The notes below the pieces were generated by a model. That model saw only the letters and a program-made list of their open reading frames with translations, ran no database searches and was not told where the DNA came from. From Candidatus Melainabacteria bacterium RIFCSPLOWO2_02_FULL_35_15 (GTDB lineage Bacteria > Cyanobacteriota > Vampirovibrionia > 2-02-FULL-35-15), in NCBI GenBank assembly GCA_001784585.1, contig MFRN01000004.1, positions 29,615-93,614 on the forward strand: a DNA stretch of 64,000 nucleotides, read 5' to 3'. Below, in pieces: positions 40,921 to 48,528 of the stretch. Numbering within the stretch: the stretch's first letter is position 1; every line of letters starts with the position of its first letter. The translations under genes were made by a program, and so were the position numbers.

Positions 40921-42126
40921 TTATCCCTCCTTTACACTTTTTTGTGTTTCGTTTTTTATTTCATCTAAAGGAGCCTCAGTTTGTTTTTCAGCTTTTTCTT
41001 TTTGTTCAATGACTACTGTAGTAGTAGCACCGACTCCAAAAGGCTGGCCTTTAATCTGAGTTTCACTTCTTATATCAATCTTCCATTCTGTCAACTTTGC
41101 TGCTAGTCTGACATTTTGTCCATTTCGTCCTATTGCCAGACTTAGCTGATCATCAGGGACTATAACTTCAGCTCTTCTGCCAGCAGGATCATCATACAAA
41201 GCCACCGTAGTAATACGTGCCGGACTTAGGGCATTTGAAATAAAATCGATTGGATCAGGTGACCAGCGGATTACATCAATTTTTTCATTTTTTAACTCAC
41301 TGACTACGTTCTGAATCCTTGCACCTCTACTGCCAATGCATGCACCTACAGGATCAATATCTGCATCATTTGAATGAACTGCAATCTTGGTTCTGTATCC
41401 TGCTTCTCTGGCAATTGACTTTATTTCAACAGTACCGTCATCAATTTCAGGCACTTCAAGTTCAAACATCTCCCTGACAAGTTCTTCATTTGTATGTGAA
41501 ACAACAACTGTAGGTACTCTTCCTGACTCTCTAAGCTCTTTTACGTAGACTCTAATTCTTGAGCCTACTTTATAAGTTTCACCGGGTAGTTGCTCTCGCG
41601 GTGGAATGTGTCCTTCAAAACGGCCAAGATCCACTACAACATTTGGCTTACCATTATTCAGGATTTCAATTCTTTTAATCTGACCTGTCATCATTGTTCC
41701 CTGACGACCGACAAATTCCTGTTTAATTAAATCCTTTTCAGCTTCTCTTAAACGCTGAGTCATAATTTGTTTTGCTGCCTGTGCTGCAATTCTTCCATAC
41801 TCTGCAAAATCATCAGGTGTAACATCCAGCTCAAGAATCTCACCCAGTTCTACATCAGGTAAAAGCTCCTTTGCCTCGGCAATTGCAATTTCACGATATT
41901 CATTTGTAACCGCTTCAACAATTGTTTTTGGAGCAAATATTCCTATTTCTCCGGTAACCTCATCAAACTGGGTATGTACCCCGTCAACATTATGATCCGG
42001 TACTTTCTTTTTATATGCAGCAAGAATCGCATCACAAATAGCATTGATAAAAACCTGCTTTGGAATGTTTCTTTCACTTTCAAGTTGTTCTGCTGCCTCA
42101 AGCAACTGTGTTCCTATTTTATACAT
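40921..42126 (-). CDS. nusA: Transcription termination/antitermination protein NusA
   Basis: Binds RNA polymerase and nascent RNA to modulate pausing, termination and antitermination. 401 residues: N-terminal domain (1-130) with PKTIVEAVTNEYREIAI, S1 domain (about 135-200, GRQGTMMTGQIKRIEILNNGKPNVVVDLGRFEGHIP), two KH domains (GACIGSRGARIQNVV, VPDDQLSLAIGRNGQNVRLAA). The tail is Lys/Glu-rich. The last residues lack extra HhH repeats. AGGAGG precedes the start. Between rimP and ylxR. Confidence 0.96.
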   Translation of the reverse strand: MYKIGTQLLEAAEQLESERNIPKQVFINAICDAILAAYKKKVPDHNVDGVHTQFDEVTGEIGIFAPKTIVEAVTNEYREIAIAEAKELLPDVELGEILELDVTPDDFAEYGRIAAQAAKQIMTQRLREAEKDLIKQEFVGRQGTMMTGQIKRIEILNNGKPNVVVDLGRFEGHIPPREQLPGETYKVGSRIRVYVKELRESGRVPTVVVSHTNEELVREMFELEVPEIDDGTVEIKSIAREAGYRTKIAVHSNDADIDPVGACIGSRGARIQNVVSELKNEKIDVIRWSPDPIDFISNALSPARITTVALYDDPAGRRAEVIVPDDQLSLAIGRNGQNVRLAAKLTEWKIDIRSETQIKGQPFGVGATTTVVIEQKEKAEKQTEAPLDEIKNETQKSVKEG

Positions 42127-42139
42127 AGGTCATTTCCTC

Positions 42140-42505
42140 CTAAGATCTCACCGTTAAACCTGTCTTTTCTAAAATAAATTCATGCTCTGTATTTTGAGAA
42201 GGTGTGGTTATCGCACCTCTGCTCTGGACTTCAAGCATATATGCAAATGGTACCGGATCTGAAGAATCCAGTTCTTTCCCTACATTTCTACTAATAATTT
42301 CACAGTCAAGAGTAGAAACAGGGCGATCTTCATGCATAACAGTAATCCTTAAATAATTTTCCTGATTTTCTTTTATAAAAGAAACTTCAACCAAATGAAA
42401 TCCCAGATTACTTACAATTTTTTCAATAACAGGACGAACCAGGCTTTTATATTTGCTAAGCTCAGCAACACTAACTACCTGTTTGTTTCTTTTCTTTTGC
42501 TTCAT
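42140..42505 (-). CDS. rimP: Ribosome maturation factor RimP
   Basis: Acts in 30S maturation. 121 residues, shorter than the usual 150: N-terminal domain (VRPVIEKIVSNLGFHLVEVSFI, 23-44; ENYLRITVMHEDRPVSTLDCEIISRNVGKELD) and a short C-terminal part (DPVPFAYMLEVQSRG). The second domain is truncated compared with other RimP. First gene after a terminator-like leader, and followed by nusA 14 bp later. Confidence 0.9.
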   Translation of the reverse strand: MKQKKRNKQVVSVAELSKYKSLVRPVIEKIVSNLGFHLVEVSFIKENQENYLRITVMHEDRPVSTLDCEIISRNVGKELDSSDPVPFAYMLEVQSRGAITTPSQNTEHEFILEKTGLTVRS

Positions 42506-42521
42506 AAGATCCTCATTAAAA

Positions 42522-42552
42522 CTGAAAAAGCTGGAAGTTTTAAGAACTCCAG
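42522..42552 (-). terminator. Terminator or attenuator hairpin upstream of rimP
   Basis: On the minus strand, GCTGGAGTTC and AACTTCCAGC pair (one bulge), followed by TTTTTCAGTTTT, a rho-independent terminator form. It stands between the small ORF after nusG and the rimP start. It may end the secE-nusG transcript or act as an attenuator of the rimP-nusA operon, which NusA itself could regulate. Confidence 0.6.
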
Positions 42553-42631
42553 CCCATGCGGCTTCCTGTTTTACGTGGATATTATACCTCGAAACTACCT
42601 TTTTAATACACTAAAGTGCTAACTATGCAGG

Positions 42632-42901
42632 TTATCTTAATGTTTTCCTTGTCAAATTAAAGCCTGTTTTTACCCATTGGCAAAAGACACAACCCTGAAA
42701 AAATAGTGAGAATACAGATAAGATAAAATCTTTAAGATTCTTTATGACCTCTTTTTTCCCATGGACACAGATTTTTTCAAATTCTTTTAAATTAAAATAA
42801 ACTTTTTTACTGTTTAAAATAAATAAAACGCAAAATGTTATTAAACTCCAAAGATAAAAAAGTAAAAATAATTTTGCCGGAAAATAAAAATCAGTTTGCA
42901 T
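42632..42901 (-). CDS. Small membrane protein after nusG
   Basis: 89 residues with two hydrophobic segments (LFLLFYLWSLITFCVLFIL, about 9-28; FILSVFSLFFQGCVFC, about 58-73) and four Cys (CVFC and two more). No ribosome site is clear. It begins 10 bp after nusG and may be a real gene or only an open frame; the length, position and hydrophobicity favour a real gene slightly. No family recognised. Confidence 0.45.
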   Translation of the reverse strand: MQTDFYFPAKLFLLFYLWSLITFCVLFILNSKKVYFNLKEFEKICVHGKKEVIKNLKDFILSVFSLFFQGCVFCQWVKTGFNLTRKTLR

Positions 42902-42910
42902 GAGGGTTCA

Positions 42911-43477
42911 TTATAACTTCGCGATTTGATCAAACTGGAGTTCAACTGGTGTCGATCTTCCAAAAATACTTACAAGAGCTTTAACAGTTTCCCTCTCTTC
43001 ATTAATCTCAGTTATTTCACCAATAAAGTCTTCAAAAGGACCAGACTGAATTTTTACTGATTCACCTACCACAACATCAATAACTTTTTTACCTTCTTTT
43101 GTCTTTGTAAATACCTGGCTTTTCCTCAGTATTCTTCTTACTTCCGAAGGCGGAACAGGAAGCGGCTGTTTGTTTGCTCCGATGAATCTGGTTACTCCTG
43201 GAGTATCTTTTATAATTCTCCAGGCAATATCATCCATTATCATTTCTATTAAGACATAGCCCGGAAATTCTCTTTCTTTTTTCTCCACTCTTTTACCATC
43301 GTGGATTTTAGTAATTTCCTTTTCAGGAACAATAACATTAAAAATCTTATCGTCTGCATTTAAAGTTTTAATACGCTTTTCAATATGCTCTTTGACTTTG
43401 TTTTCATGTCCTGACGCAGTCTGAACTACATACCAGCTCCTGGTTTGTGCTTTTTGTGCTTGTTTTGCCTTTGGCAT
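42911..43477 (-). CDS. nusG: Transcription termination/antitermination protein NusG
   Basis: Binds RNA polymerase and couples transcription to Rho and ribosomes. 188 residues: NGN domain (SWYVVQTASGHENKVKEHIEKR, 14-35; EKEREFPGYVLIEMIMDDIAWRIIKDTPGVTRFIG), KOW motif in the C-terminal domain (VVGESVKIQSGPFEDFIGEI, about 130-150). Follows secE by 24 bp as expected. In most bacteria rplK, rplA, rplJ, rplL and rpoBC come next; here the rimP operon comes instead. Confidence 0.96.
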   Translation of the reverse strand: MPKAKQAQKAQTRSWYVVQTASGHENKVKEHIEKRIKTLNADDKIFNVIVPEKEITKIHDGKRVEKKEREFPGYVLIEMIMDDIAWRIIKDTPGVTRFIGANKQPLPVPPSEVRRILRKSQVFTKTKEGKKVIDVVVGESVKIQSGPFEDFIGEITEINEERETVKALVSIFGRSTPVELQFDQIAKL

Positions 43478-43501
43478 CTTTTATCTCTAATTAATTTATT
43501 T

Positions 43502-43753
43502 TTAGAAAAGTCTCCCGTTAAAGAAATTAACAATGAATTCAAATACTTTATCCAACAGAAAGATTATACCCGCAATTACAAAAACCAATAACAATACTGA
43601 AAAAAACTCCCTTGTAACCTGCTCTCTGGAAGGCCATGTAATCTTAACAAACTCCACTCTAACCTCCCGAAGAAACTTCATAAGGTTAAATGGTTCAGCC
43701 GTAGTGCTGGCCCTTTCTTCTATTATTTCTTTTTCATTCACAATTGTCGACAT
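43502..43753 (-). CDS. secE: Protein translocase subunit SecE
   Basis: Small essential component of the SecYEG channel. 83 residues, the short single-span type: cytoplasmic helix FLREVRVEFVKITWPSREQV (28-47) and one membrane segment LLLVFVIAGIIFLLDKVFEFIV. Located ahead of nusG on the minus strand. tRNA-Trp lies 228 bp away on the other strand. Confidence 0.94.
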   Translation of the reverse strand: MSTIVNEKEIIEERASTTAEPFNLMKFLREVRVEFVKITWPSREQVTREFFSVLLLVFVIAGIIFLLDKVFEFIVNFFNGRLF

Positions 43754-43862
43754 ATATTGGGGACTGGATAATCAGGAAACCTATTATAACTAATCTTTAT
43801 ATTATTGTAATCTATAAACTATAGGAAATATGATAAATACCAGTTCAAGTATAATTATGTTC

Positions 43863-43891
43863 TTGAGTTCTTTTTGGTTCTTAATTATAGG
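43863..43891 (+). promoter_or_regulatory. Promoter upstream of tRNA-Trp
   Basis: TTGAGT (43863-43868), 17-bp spacer, TATAGG (43886-43891). It lies about 90 bp upstream of the tRNA. The intervening sequence is repeat element C, so its transcript would carry the element as a leader. Confidence 0.45.
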
Positions 43892-43969
43892 ATTTGTTCC
43901 GCCTGAGGCGGACAAATCCGATCCTGTGAAAAGGATTTACAGACGGAAGCTGCAAACTTGTTTTGCAGC
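43890..43969. mobile_element. Dispersed hairpin repeat, family C, copy 2
   Basis: 80 bp flanked by ATTATA (43884-43889 and 43970-43975). It starts with a hairpin (GGATTTGTTCCGCC / GGCGGACAAATCC) and ends with GCTGCAAACTTGTTTTGCAGC-type stem. The two ends match copy 1 at 2494-2598 while the centre differs in length. Confidence 0.5.
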
Positions 43970-43981
43970 ATTATAAAAAAT

Positions 43982-44054
43982 GCGCCCTTAGTTCAGTTGG
44001 TAGAACGCAGGTCTCCAAAACCTGATGTCGGGAGTTCGAGTCTCTCAGGGCGCG
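43982..44054 (+). tRNA. trnW: tRNA-Trp (CCA anticodon)
   Basis: 73 nt. Acceptor stem GCGCCCT pairs with AGGGCGC (44047-44053), discriminator G at 44054. D arm TTAGTTCAGTTGGTAGA, anticodon stem CAGGT/ACCTG around loop CTCCAAA with anticodon CCA, T arm GGGAGTTCGAGTCTCTC. The 3' CCA is not encoded (TAGG follows). A T-run follows shortly. Beside secE-nusG, as common, but on the opposite strand. Confidence 0.96.
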
Positions 44055-44068
44055 TAGGATTTTTTTAA

Positions 44069-44227
44069 TCAAGCAGTTTTTTTGTGCTTTAACGATTTCT
44101 TATATTTTTCTGCTTCTTTTCTTATATATCTTACATACTCAGCTGGAGACATTTTTTTTGTCTCTTCGTAAATTTCTTTTCTTATTTTATGTAGCTCCTT
44201 AAGAGGATCTTTTTCTTTCCTTTTCAT
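44069..44227 (-). CDS. Small basic protein, probable antitoxin of the PIN toxin
   Basis: 52 residues, found by reading the minus strand; AAGGAG precedes the ATG. It is highly charged and helical (DPLKELHKIRKEIYEETKKM, SPAEYVRYIRKEAEKYKKSL). Genes for such short helical proteins commonly sit directly beside VapC/PIN toxins in cyanobacteria-type genomes. It begins 13 bp after the stop of the PIN gene, so the toxin is transcribed first, the less common order. Function as antitoxin is inference from position and composition. Confidence 0.65.
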   Translation of the reverse strand: MKRKEKDPLKELHKIRKEIYEETKKMSPAEYVRYIRKEAEKYKKSLKHKKTA

Positions 44228-44240
44228 ATATACTCCTTAT

Positions 44241-44708
44241 TTAAACAAATTCCCTTGGCGATACAATTTCAATCAAGCTATATCCCTCCCGTAAGTTAAT
44301 TACATGTACACCTTTAATGGTTTTAGCTCTAACAATATGCTTAAAATTCCAGGAAACAATAAAATCACAATGATTTAAACTAGCTATAGCAATATGAATA
44401 GCATCATTTATAGCATTAGCTGGCATCAACCCTTCAGAAATATAAATTTTAGCTAAAGCATAGGCTTCATTACTAGGAATTAAAACTTCAGGCTTGTATT
44501 TTTCAATTAATTTCAATAGGTGTTTCCGTCTGGTATCATAAGCTCTGTTTACTTCAACTTCAACAACTTCTGATATGACAAGTAAATTGTTTTTGCTTTT
44601 GCTATGAATTTCTAGAAAATCATGGGTTAATATGCTCTCATCTCTTTCAGTCTCAAGAGCCAAATTCCATATAGAGGTATCAATATATAATTTTACTTTT
44701 TTATACAT
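44241..44708 (-). CDS. PIN-domain ribonuclease toxin
   Basis: 155 residues, single PIN domain of the VapC type. Acidic active-site residues are placed as expected: Asp10 in LYIDTSIWNLAL, Glu in SEVVEVEV, Asp in AINDAIHIAIASLN and Asp in CDFIVSWNFKHI. The chain ends SPREFV. VapC toxins cut tRNA or rRNA; the target is unknown. Its partner lies downstream. Decayed relatives are seen just upstream at 44.8-45.0 kb. Confidence 0.85.
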   Translation of the reverse strand: MYKKVKLYIDTSIWNLALETERDESILTHDFLEIHSKSKNNLLVISEVVEVEVNRAYDTRRKHLLKLIEKYKPEVLIPSNEAYALAKIYISEGLMPANAINDAIHIAIASLNHCDFIVSWNFKHIVRAKTIKGVHVINLREGYSLIEIVSPREFV

Positions 44709-44810
44709 AAAGTCATTGTATCAAACATCAGTAATAACACACTTTTTCAAATCCTTTTTCAAAGGGATTTTACTCCAAACTTACTATCAATAAAACTTAT
44801 AAACTTTTGA

Positions 44811-44884
44811 TCAGTTTTTTAAGACTTCATCCCAATCCATGTGCTGACCATTTTGAAAATCTTCATATAACTTTTTAGCACGTC
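44811..44884 (-). pseudogene. Fragment of an antitoxin-type gene
   Basis: Minus-strand frame RAKKLYEDFQNGQHMDWDEV and then LKN, ending TGA, preceded in frame by a stop. It looks like the C-terminus of a small DNA-binding antitoxin (pattern AKxLYEDFxNGxxxDWDEx). Only the tail remains, so it is a decayed gene. Confidence 0.4.
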
Positions 44885-45197
44885 AAAAAAGCTACAATTT
44901 ATCTATAAAAAACAAGCATTAACACCAGTTATAAAAAAATAGAACTTATAGACTTTCAATCAGTTAGTGCAATACCTTAAATGTCCTAAAGTCTTTAAAG
45001 ACTATGCAGGAGTATTTGATGACAAGTCAGGAAGAAGTGGTTAAGGAGATGCAAGCGTGATGGTTCCTTTAACCTAAATCTTAAGCCATTATAAATATTG
45101 TTTGAGCTTACTATTTAAGAGCTTTATTTAAGCAGTTTTTACTACCATTAATAATTTTTAATTTTTCATTTAAGAAAAACCCATTGATCTGAGTTGA

Positions 45198-45226
45198 TTG
45201 AATGTGTTAAACTGAAGTTATCTATA
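45198..45226 (+). promoter_or_regulatory. Possible promoter for the 45.3-kb gene
   Basis: TTGAAT (45198) and TCTATA (45221) with 17-bp spacing, about 28 bp before the ATG. The -10 element is imperfect. Confidence 0.35.
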
Positions 45227-45253
45227 TTTAAGAATTAATTAAGGAGGAAAAAT

Positions 45254-45772
45254 ATGTCACTTGTTACAGCAAATATTCCTGGAGTTGTTCAACAGTCTCA
45301 ACCTAATTTTCTTGCGATTGCTAAAGCTGCAATGAAAGTATTTAGAGAGGCAAGTGCTGACTTTCGTATACAACATAATCCTGAGACCGTAATAGTAAGG
45401 TCTTCTGGAACAGTAGGTCAACGTGAAATAGCAAATTATTTTAACGTAGTCCTTGCTGAATATTTTCGTGGTTTACCTAATGTTTCATCTGAAAATATTG
45501 GGGAAGCAGTAAAACTATTAAGTAGAAAACTCCGAGAAGGCGTTGATATTAAAGCTGCAGCATCTAGCGCAGGTATTGATGATGACACACTTGCAAAACT
45601 TGCCACTCTGTTTAAATCTGGTAATTTAAAAATATCATATGATGGTGAAGCTCAAGTTATTAATACAGACGTTGAATTTACTCTATCAAAGCCAGCATTG
45701 ACTGATTTGGTGGAAAGAGTGATTGAATTACAAGAAGCTGCCAATAAAAGGGTGTCGGGTAAAGTAGATTAG
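45254..45772 (+). CDS. Hypothetical protein
   Basis: 172 residues; AAGGAGG lies 7 bp upstream of ATG, among the strongest ribosome sites in the window. No signal peptide. It is mostly helical and Ala-rich (LAIAKAAMKVFREASADFRI, AVKLLSRKLREGVDIKAAAS, ALTDLVERVIELQEAANKR) with a short beta pattern in the middle (ETVIVRSSGTVG, KISYDGEAQVI). No family recognised. The promoter, ribosome site and lack of stop codons support a real, possibly well-expressed, gene. Confidence 0.7.
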   Translation: MSLVTANIPGVVQQSQPNFLAIAKAAMKVFREASADFRIQHNPETVIVRSSGTVGQREIANYFNVVLAEYFRGLPNVSSENIGEAVKLLSRKLREGVDIKAAASSAGIDDDTLAKLATLFKSGNLKISYDGEAQVINTDVEFTLSKPALTDLVERVIELQEAANKRVSGKVD

Positions 45773-45799
45773 GCGCAAGTAGGACACGAGTGCGCGATT

Positions 45800-46960
45800 T
45801 TAATCTATCAAACCTGGCAAGAACTTCAAGTAATTACTCCAAGGTAAAACTTCTACTTTGTTAAGTTCATATTTGTTTTTTGTCACACAGACCAGATAAG
45901 CTGGAACCTTAGGATTCTCTTCTTTAAAGGCTCTAAGTCCGGACAAATGAGAACCTGAAATATTTGATGTAGATTTTATTTCAATAGCTGCAATAAGCTT
46001 TCCATGCTTTTCAATTAACAAATCTACTTCTGCACCGTGATTAGTTCTCCAATAAAAAATGTTTGATTCGCTTTGCATATAATGAATCATTCTGTGCGTT
46101 TCAAGAATTATAAATTGTTCAAACAATCTACCGCGAAGCTGGCTATCAAGTGAGGCAGTAAGACGTTTATTTATAGCATTAACTACACCAGAATCAAAAA
46201 AGTAAAATTTTGGATGTGCACTTAATCTTTTTCTTATACTTTTTCTCCACGGCTCAAGCTTAAACCCGATTAAAGTATCTTCTAATATTTCATAATAAGA
46301 CTGGACTGTACGAACAGGAAGCTGACATTCTCTGCTGATTGCAGAATAACTGGTAAGTTCGCCAAATTGACTAGCTGCCATATCCAAAAATCTTGAAAAT
46401 CCTCCAAGATTTCTAACTATTCCCTCGCTCTGTATCTCTTCTCTAAGATATGAGTTAATGTAAGAATTTAAAATATCTGTTTTTTCTTTACTTGATTTTC
46501 CGATTATCGGTGGTAACGTTCCAAACAAAAGAACATCATCAAACTTAAATAAATCTCTAATTTCTTCATATGTAAATGGGAAGAGATATCTTTGTACTGC
46601 TCTTCCACCAAGCAAATTAGCTCCTCCTCTTCTAAGCTTTCTTGCACTTGAACCTGTAAGAATAAAATGACAATCAAAATTTTGCATTAAATACTGAACT
46701 TCATTTAACAATTCTGGTAATCTTTGAACTTCATCTATAAAAATAGTTTTTATTTTTTCATTTCTAATTTTTTCAATAGCCTCATTTCTAAAAAGTGACG
46801 GATTCCTGGAATAAAGAAAAAAAGTATCATTTAAAAGGAGATTTATCTCCCAGATGTTTTTTGTATACACTTCTTTAATAAGGGTACTTTTCCCAACCTG
46901 CCTTGGTCCAAGCAAAAAGAAAGATTTATTTTTTGGTAAAGAAATTAGTCTCTTTAACAT
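45800..46960 (-). CDS. AAA ATPase with DUF4143 domain
   Basis: 386 residues. Walker A LLGPRQVGKSTLIKEV (17-32), Walker B TIFIDEVQRLPELL (about 72-85), sensor FILTGSSARKLRRGGANLLGGRA. A middle winged-helix region and the DUF4143 C-terminal domain follow, ending in a nuclease-like pattern FYWRTNHGAEVDLLIEKHGKLIAAIEIKS (D-x-n-E-x-K). Such proteins occur next to toxins and mobile elements but a defined role is lacking. Repeat B copy 2 lies just upstream of the start. Confidence 0.85.
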   Translation of the reverse strand: MLKRLISLPKNKSFFLLGPRQVGKSTLIKEVYTKNIWEINLLLNDTFFLYSRNPSLFRNEAIEKIRNEKIKTIFIDEVQRLPELLNEVQYLMQNFDCHFILTGSSARKLRRGGANLLGGRAVQRYLFPFTYEEIRDLFKFDDVLLFGTLPPIIGKSSKEKTDILNSYINSYLREEIQSEGIVRNLGGFSRFLDMAASQFGELTSYSAISRECQLPVRTVQSYYEILEDTLIGFKLEPWRKSIRKRLSAHPKFYFFDSGVVNAINKRLTASLDSQLRGRLFEQFIILETHRMIHYMQSESNIFYWRTNHGAEVDLLIEKHGKLIAAIEIKSTSNISGSHLSGLRAFKEENPKVPAYLVCVTKNKYELNKVEVLPWSNYLKFLPGLID

Positions 46961-47010
46961 ACTGCAAGATTGTACGGTATTCTTGCAGTATAGTCAAGCA
47001 GTCTTCTATG

Positions 47011-47095
47011 GTTATTACTCAGGTGGCTCTCGCTTCCTTAGATGGCCCAGATTTAGGGCATGATCATGATGCACTTGGAGTACCTGAGCAGTTAC
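47011..47095. mobile_element. MITE-like repeat, family B, short copy
   Basis: 85 bp, identical to the outer parts of the 29.0-kb copy in reverse orientation, missing that copy's 71-bp central segment. Ends GTTATTACTCAGGT and ACCTGAGCAGTTAC form imperfect terminal inverted repeats. No clear target duplication is seen here. Confidence 0.8.
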
Positions 47096-47110
47096 GGTTC
47101 TACTTTGAGC

Positions 47111-47187
47111 ACAGTATCTTACGCAAAGTTAGCATATTTAAAACTGACGCACCAGTTTAGTTAGATGACATATGCGTAAGATACTGT
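47111..47187. repeat. 77-bp structure with perfect 15-bp inverted repeats
   Basis: ACAGTATCTTACGCA (47111-47125) and its exact complement TGCGTAAGATACTGT (47173-47187) bracket 47 bp that contains an inner AAACTG/CAGTTT stem. It could be another small element, or a large stem-loop; no T-run follows. Upstream of the sigma factor gene. Confidence 0.65.
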
Positions 47188-47365
47188 TAAAGAGAATAAT
47201 TAGATTACCACGATTTTTTAACGAAACCTTAATCTGCTTTTTAATATTAGAACTTTTTTTCTAAAATTGCTATCAACTTTTTCTTCTTAACTTCTTTTTA
47301 TATATCAGACAGACTTAGATACTGCAGATTCTTACGTCTTGCAGGTTCAAAAAACGGAGATAATA

Positions 47366-48313
47366 ATGAAAACTATAAATAAGAATATTATTAAAGAAAT
47401 TACAGAAACAGATGAGCTTACTAAAGATGCTTTCTTTGAAGAAGAAATGGAACTTGAGGCAGGTAATGCAGCTTCCCTGGTAACAGATGATCTGGTAAAA
47501 ATCTATCTGAGGGAAATAGGAAAAATGTCTGTTTTGGGTACTGAAGAAGAACTGGATCTGGCCAGAAAAAGTCTGTGCGGTGACATAAAAGCAAAACAGG
47601 AGCTGGTCAGGCATAATTTACGATTAGTAGTTTCTATTGCAAAAAAATATTTAAACCGTGGCATGTCATTTTTGGATCTTATTCAGGAAGGAAATCTCGG
47701 GTTAATGAAAGCCGTGGATAAATTTGATCCTGAAAGAGGATATAAATTTTCTACATATGCTACCTGGTGGGTCAGGCAGGGAATAACCAGATCTCTGTCA
47801 GATAAATCAAGAACAATTAGAATACCAGTTCACGTGGTCGAACTTATAAGTAAACTTAAAAAAGCAAAGAAAAAGTTAAGTGAAAAATCAGATTACACGC
47901 CAAGCGATGAAGACCTGGCTTTTGAATTAAAGCTCGATGTAAGCAGGATAAAAGAAATTAATCAGATTATGGAACTCCCTGTTTCGCTCCATTCGCCTGT
48001 AAATTCTGAAGAAGAAGGAGACTTGGAAGGTTTTATAACTGATGAGGATGCTTCACCGGAATTTGCAGCTAATGGTATCCTGCTTGGAATTAATATAAAT
48101 AAAGCACTGACCTGTCTAACATTAAAAGAAGCTGCTGTAATCAGGCTTAGATTTGGACTTGACTGTGGTCAGGAAAGAACCCTTGAAGAGGTTGGAAAAA
48201 TTTTAGGTGTAACAAGAGAAAGAATTCGCCAGCTTGAACACCGTGCCTTGAAAAAACTCCGCCAGCCAGGTGCCTGTGATAATTTAAAAGATTATTTTGC
48301 CTACACCATTTGA
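47366..48313 (+). CDS. Sigma-70 family RNA polymerase sigma factor (group 1/2)
   Basis: 315 residues from ATG 47366, which has GGAG 8 bp upstream; the frame is open from TTG 47339. Regions: 1.2 ([17 protein letters not shown]), 2 ([38 protein letters not shown]; -10 recognition [19 protein letters not shown]), 3 ([20 protein letters not shown]) and 4 ([39 protein letters not shown]). It is short and lacks the long region 1.1, like cyanobacterial group 2 sigma factors (SigB/C/D), but could be the main factor. It lies about 120 bp after an inverted repeat that may affect it. Confidence 0.92.
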   Translation: MKTINKNIIKEITETDELTKDAFFEEEMELEAGNAASLVTDDLVKIYLREIGKMSVLGTEEELDLARKSLCGDIKAKQELVRHNLRLVVSIAKKYLNRGMSFLDLIQEGNLGLMKAVDKFDPERGYKFSTYATWWVRQGITRSLSDKSRTIRIPVHVVELISKLKKAKKKLSEKSDYTPSDEDLAFELKLDVSRIKEINQIMELPVSLHSPVNSEEEGDLEGFITDEDASPEFAANGILLGININKALTCLTLKEAAVIRLRFGLDCGQERTLEEVGKILGVTRERIRQLEHRALKKLRQPGACDNLKDYFAYTI

Positions 48314-48339
48314 TGGATTTGCTATCTAAAAAGCGCTCC

Positions 48340-48390
48340 CCCTAAGGGTTTTACATGGATTTATTAAAAGAATCTAAGAAACCATTAGGG
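48340..48390. repeat. Inverted repeat after the sigma factor gene
   Basis: CCCTAAGGGTTTT and GAAACCATTAGGG form an 11-of-13 stem around a loop with an inner stem. No T-run follows, so it is not a typical terminator. The 215-bp gap up to the next gene shows no reading frame. Confidence 0.45.
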
Positions 48391-48528
48391 ATAACGATTA
48401 GATGAATCCCGCTTAATTTCACAAATAATATATGGACGTAGAAATACCCCAGCAGGTATATCTACAAATCCCAGTATAATCGCCGAATTCATTTCAATTC
48501 CCCGGCCATAAAAGCGGATTTAATCATA

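Larger units (their letters stand above)
44709..45253. other. 545-bp region with decayed gene fragments
   Basis: No intact gene over 30 codons. It contains a hairpin (AAATCC/GGGATTT, about 44752-44772), a minus-strand tail fragment (44811-44884), a 25-codon plus-strand frame from GTG 44967 ending GVFDDKSGRSG, and the promoter and ribosome site of the next gene at its right end. Confidence 0.5.
46961..47365. other. 405-bp intergenic region with two inverted-repeat structures
   Basis: It holds element B copy 2 (47011-47095) and a second element with 15-bp inverted repeats (47111-47187). No convincing gene. The region 47188-47365 is AT-rich and leads to the sigma factor's ribosome site. Confidence 0.6.

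Noticed and set aside
43902-43960. A riboswitch or T-box before tRNA-Trp
   Set aside because: The stems belong to a repeat family also found at 2.5 kb in front of an unrelated gene, and the segment lacks T-box features.
44752-44772. A hairpin near 44.76 kb as terminator of the PIN operon
   Set aside because: It lies upstream of the PIN start, not downstream of its end, and the T-run is poor.
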